A stretch of 5,791 nucleotides of DNA, from positions 1 through 5,791 of the forward strand of contig DXDC01000485.1 of NCBI GenBank assembly GCA_019115685.1. Reading direction: 5' to 3'. Both the position numbers and the translations under genes were made by a program. Origin of the DNA: Candidatus Agrococcus pullicola. Lineage in GTDB: Bacteria; Actinomycetota; Actinomycetes; Actinomycetales; Microbacteriaceae. The first letter of the stretch is position 1. Each line of letters begins with the position of its first letter. Of this stretch, positions 5,420 through 5,791 are shown one piece after another. The notes beneath the pieces are model-generated. The model was not told where the DNA came from, did not search any database, and saw only the letters and a program-made list of their open reading frames with translations.

Positions 5420-5791
5420 CTACCGGTGCTTCTGCAGGAAGGTCGCGACTGAACGGGGCACGTAGGGGCTGATATCGCCTCCCAGCGTGGCGACCTGTCG
5501 CACGAGCGACGACGAGACGTGCCCGTGCTCGGGAGCTGTCAGCAGGAAGACCGTTTCGACCTCCGCCAGGTCGCGGTTCACGATCGACATCGGGGTCTCG
5601 TACGAAAGATCGACGTTCGACCTCAGGCCCTTCACGATAATGTTCGAGCCCACCTGCTGCAGGTAGTCGACGAGCAGACCCATCGACCAGTTCGTCACCT
5701 CTATCGGGCTGGCGATGCCACGCTCCTGGATCGCCTGGCGGATGAGCGATTCGCGTTCGGGGACCGGCAGGAACGCCTTTTTGTCGGGGTT
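5420..5791 (-). CDS. coaD: Phosphopantetheine adenylyltransferase (C-terminal part; N-terminus beyond right edge)
   Basis: Transfers AMP from ATP to 4'-phosphopantetheine, the penultimate step of coenzyme A synthesis, in the cytoplasm. The 123 residues present correspond to about residue 39 onward of the roughly 160-residue family. NPDKKAFLPVPER at the start matches the SKKPMFTLEER segment of the E. coli enzyme, including the substrate-binding Lys. IVKGLRSNVDLSYE (residues 52-65) is the conserved GLR...D..YE block, with VNRDL just after. HVSSSLVRQVA (91-101) is the SSS motif that contacts ATP. The N-terminal TxGH nucleotide-binding motif lies outside the window. The gene ends in two tandem in-frame TAG codons (5420-5422, then 5417-5419), 4 nt before the moxR start. 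The assignment is firm; the link to the downstream genes seems to be shared transcription, not shared pathway. Confidence 0.95.
   Translation of the reverse strand, partial: NPDKKAFLPVPERESLIRQAIQERGIASPIEVTNWSMGLLVDYLQQVGSNIIVKGLRSNVDLSYETPMSIVNRDLAEVETVFLLTAPEHGHVSSSLVRQVATLGGDISPYVPRSVATFLQKHR

Noticed and set aside
4522..5472. A 316-codon open frame on the plus strand opposite moxR
   Set aside because: It mirrors the moxR frame, gives an Arg/His/Val-rich composition without motifs, and crosses the moxR/coaD junction; a shadow frame.

Overview
The window is a tightly packed block of genes that all read on the minus strand. It comes from a GC-rich bacterium, most likely an actinobacterium. 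The uracil-DNA glycosylase fragment resembles the mycobacterial form closely ([10 protein letters not shown] motif, PLxEL start), third codon positions are mostly G or C, and three of the four start codons that can be pinned down apart from the S51 gene are GTG or overlap the preceding stop. A member of the Microbacteriaceae is my best guess from gene order and protein style, but I cannot confirm the family from this sequence alone.

In order of transcription (right to left): the C-terminal three quarters of coaD (phosphopantetheine adenylyltransferase, coenzyme A synthesis); a MoxR-family AAA+ ATPase; a DUF58 protein with two membrane helices; a large TgpA-type membrane transglutaminase-like protein with seven N-terminal helices, an outer transglutaminase domain, an acidic Ser/Thr/Pro-rich linker, an eighth helix and a cytoplasmic DUF4129-like tail; an S51-family serine hydrolase closer in motif spacing to cyanophycinase than to dipeptidase E; and the N-terminal part of ung (uracil-DNA glycosylase), which runs off the left edge.

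Almost every base is coding. The only gaps are 4 nt (coaD/moxR) and 12 nt (transglutaminase/S51); the other three junctions are 4-nt overlaps of the ATGA or GTGA kind. No promoter or terminator is visible, so the simplest reading is one polycistronic mRNA whose promoter lies right of the window. There are no stretches over 300 bases without a gene, and I saw no RNA genes, insertion sequences, CRISPR arrays or attachment sites.

The core is the MoxR - DUF58 - transglutaminase set. In known families a MoxR ATPase acts as a chaperone-like remodeller for a von Willebrand A-like partner, here the DUF58 protein, and these two are repeatedly found beside TgpA-like membrane transglutaminases. The module is known as a gene neighbourhood, but its substrate is not defined. 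The most notable unexplained signals are three strong inverted repeats in the part of the transglutaminase gene that encodes its membrane domain, and the cyanophycinase-like hydrolase placed directly after it.
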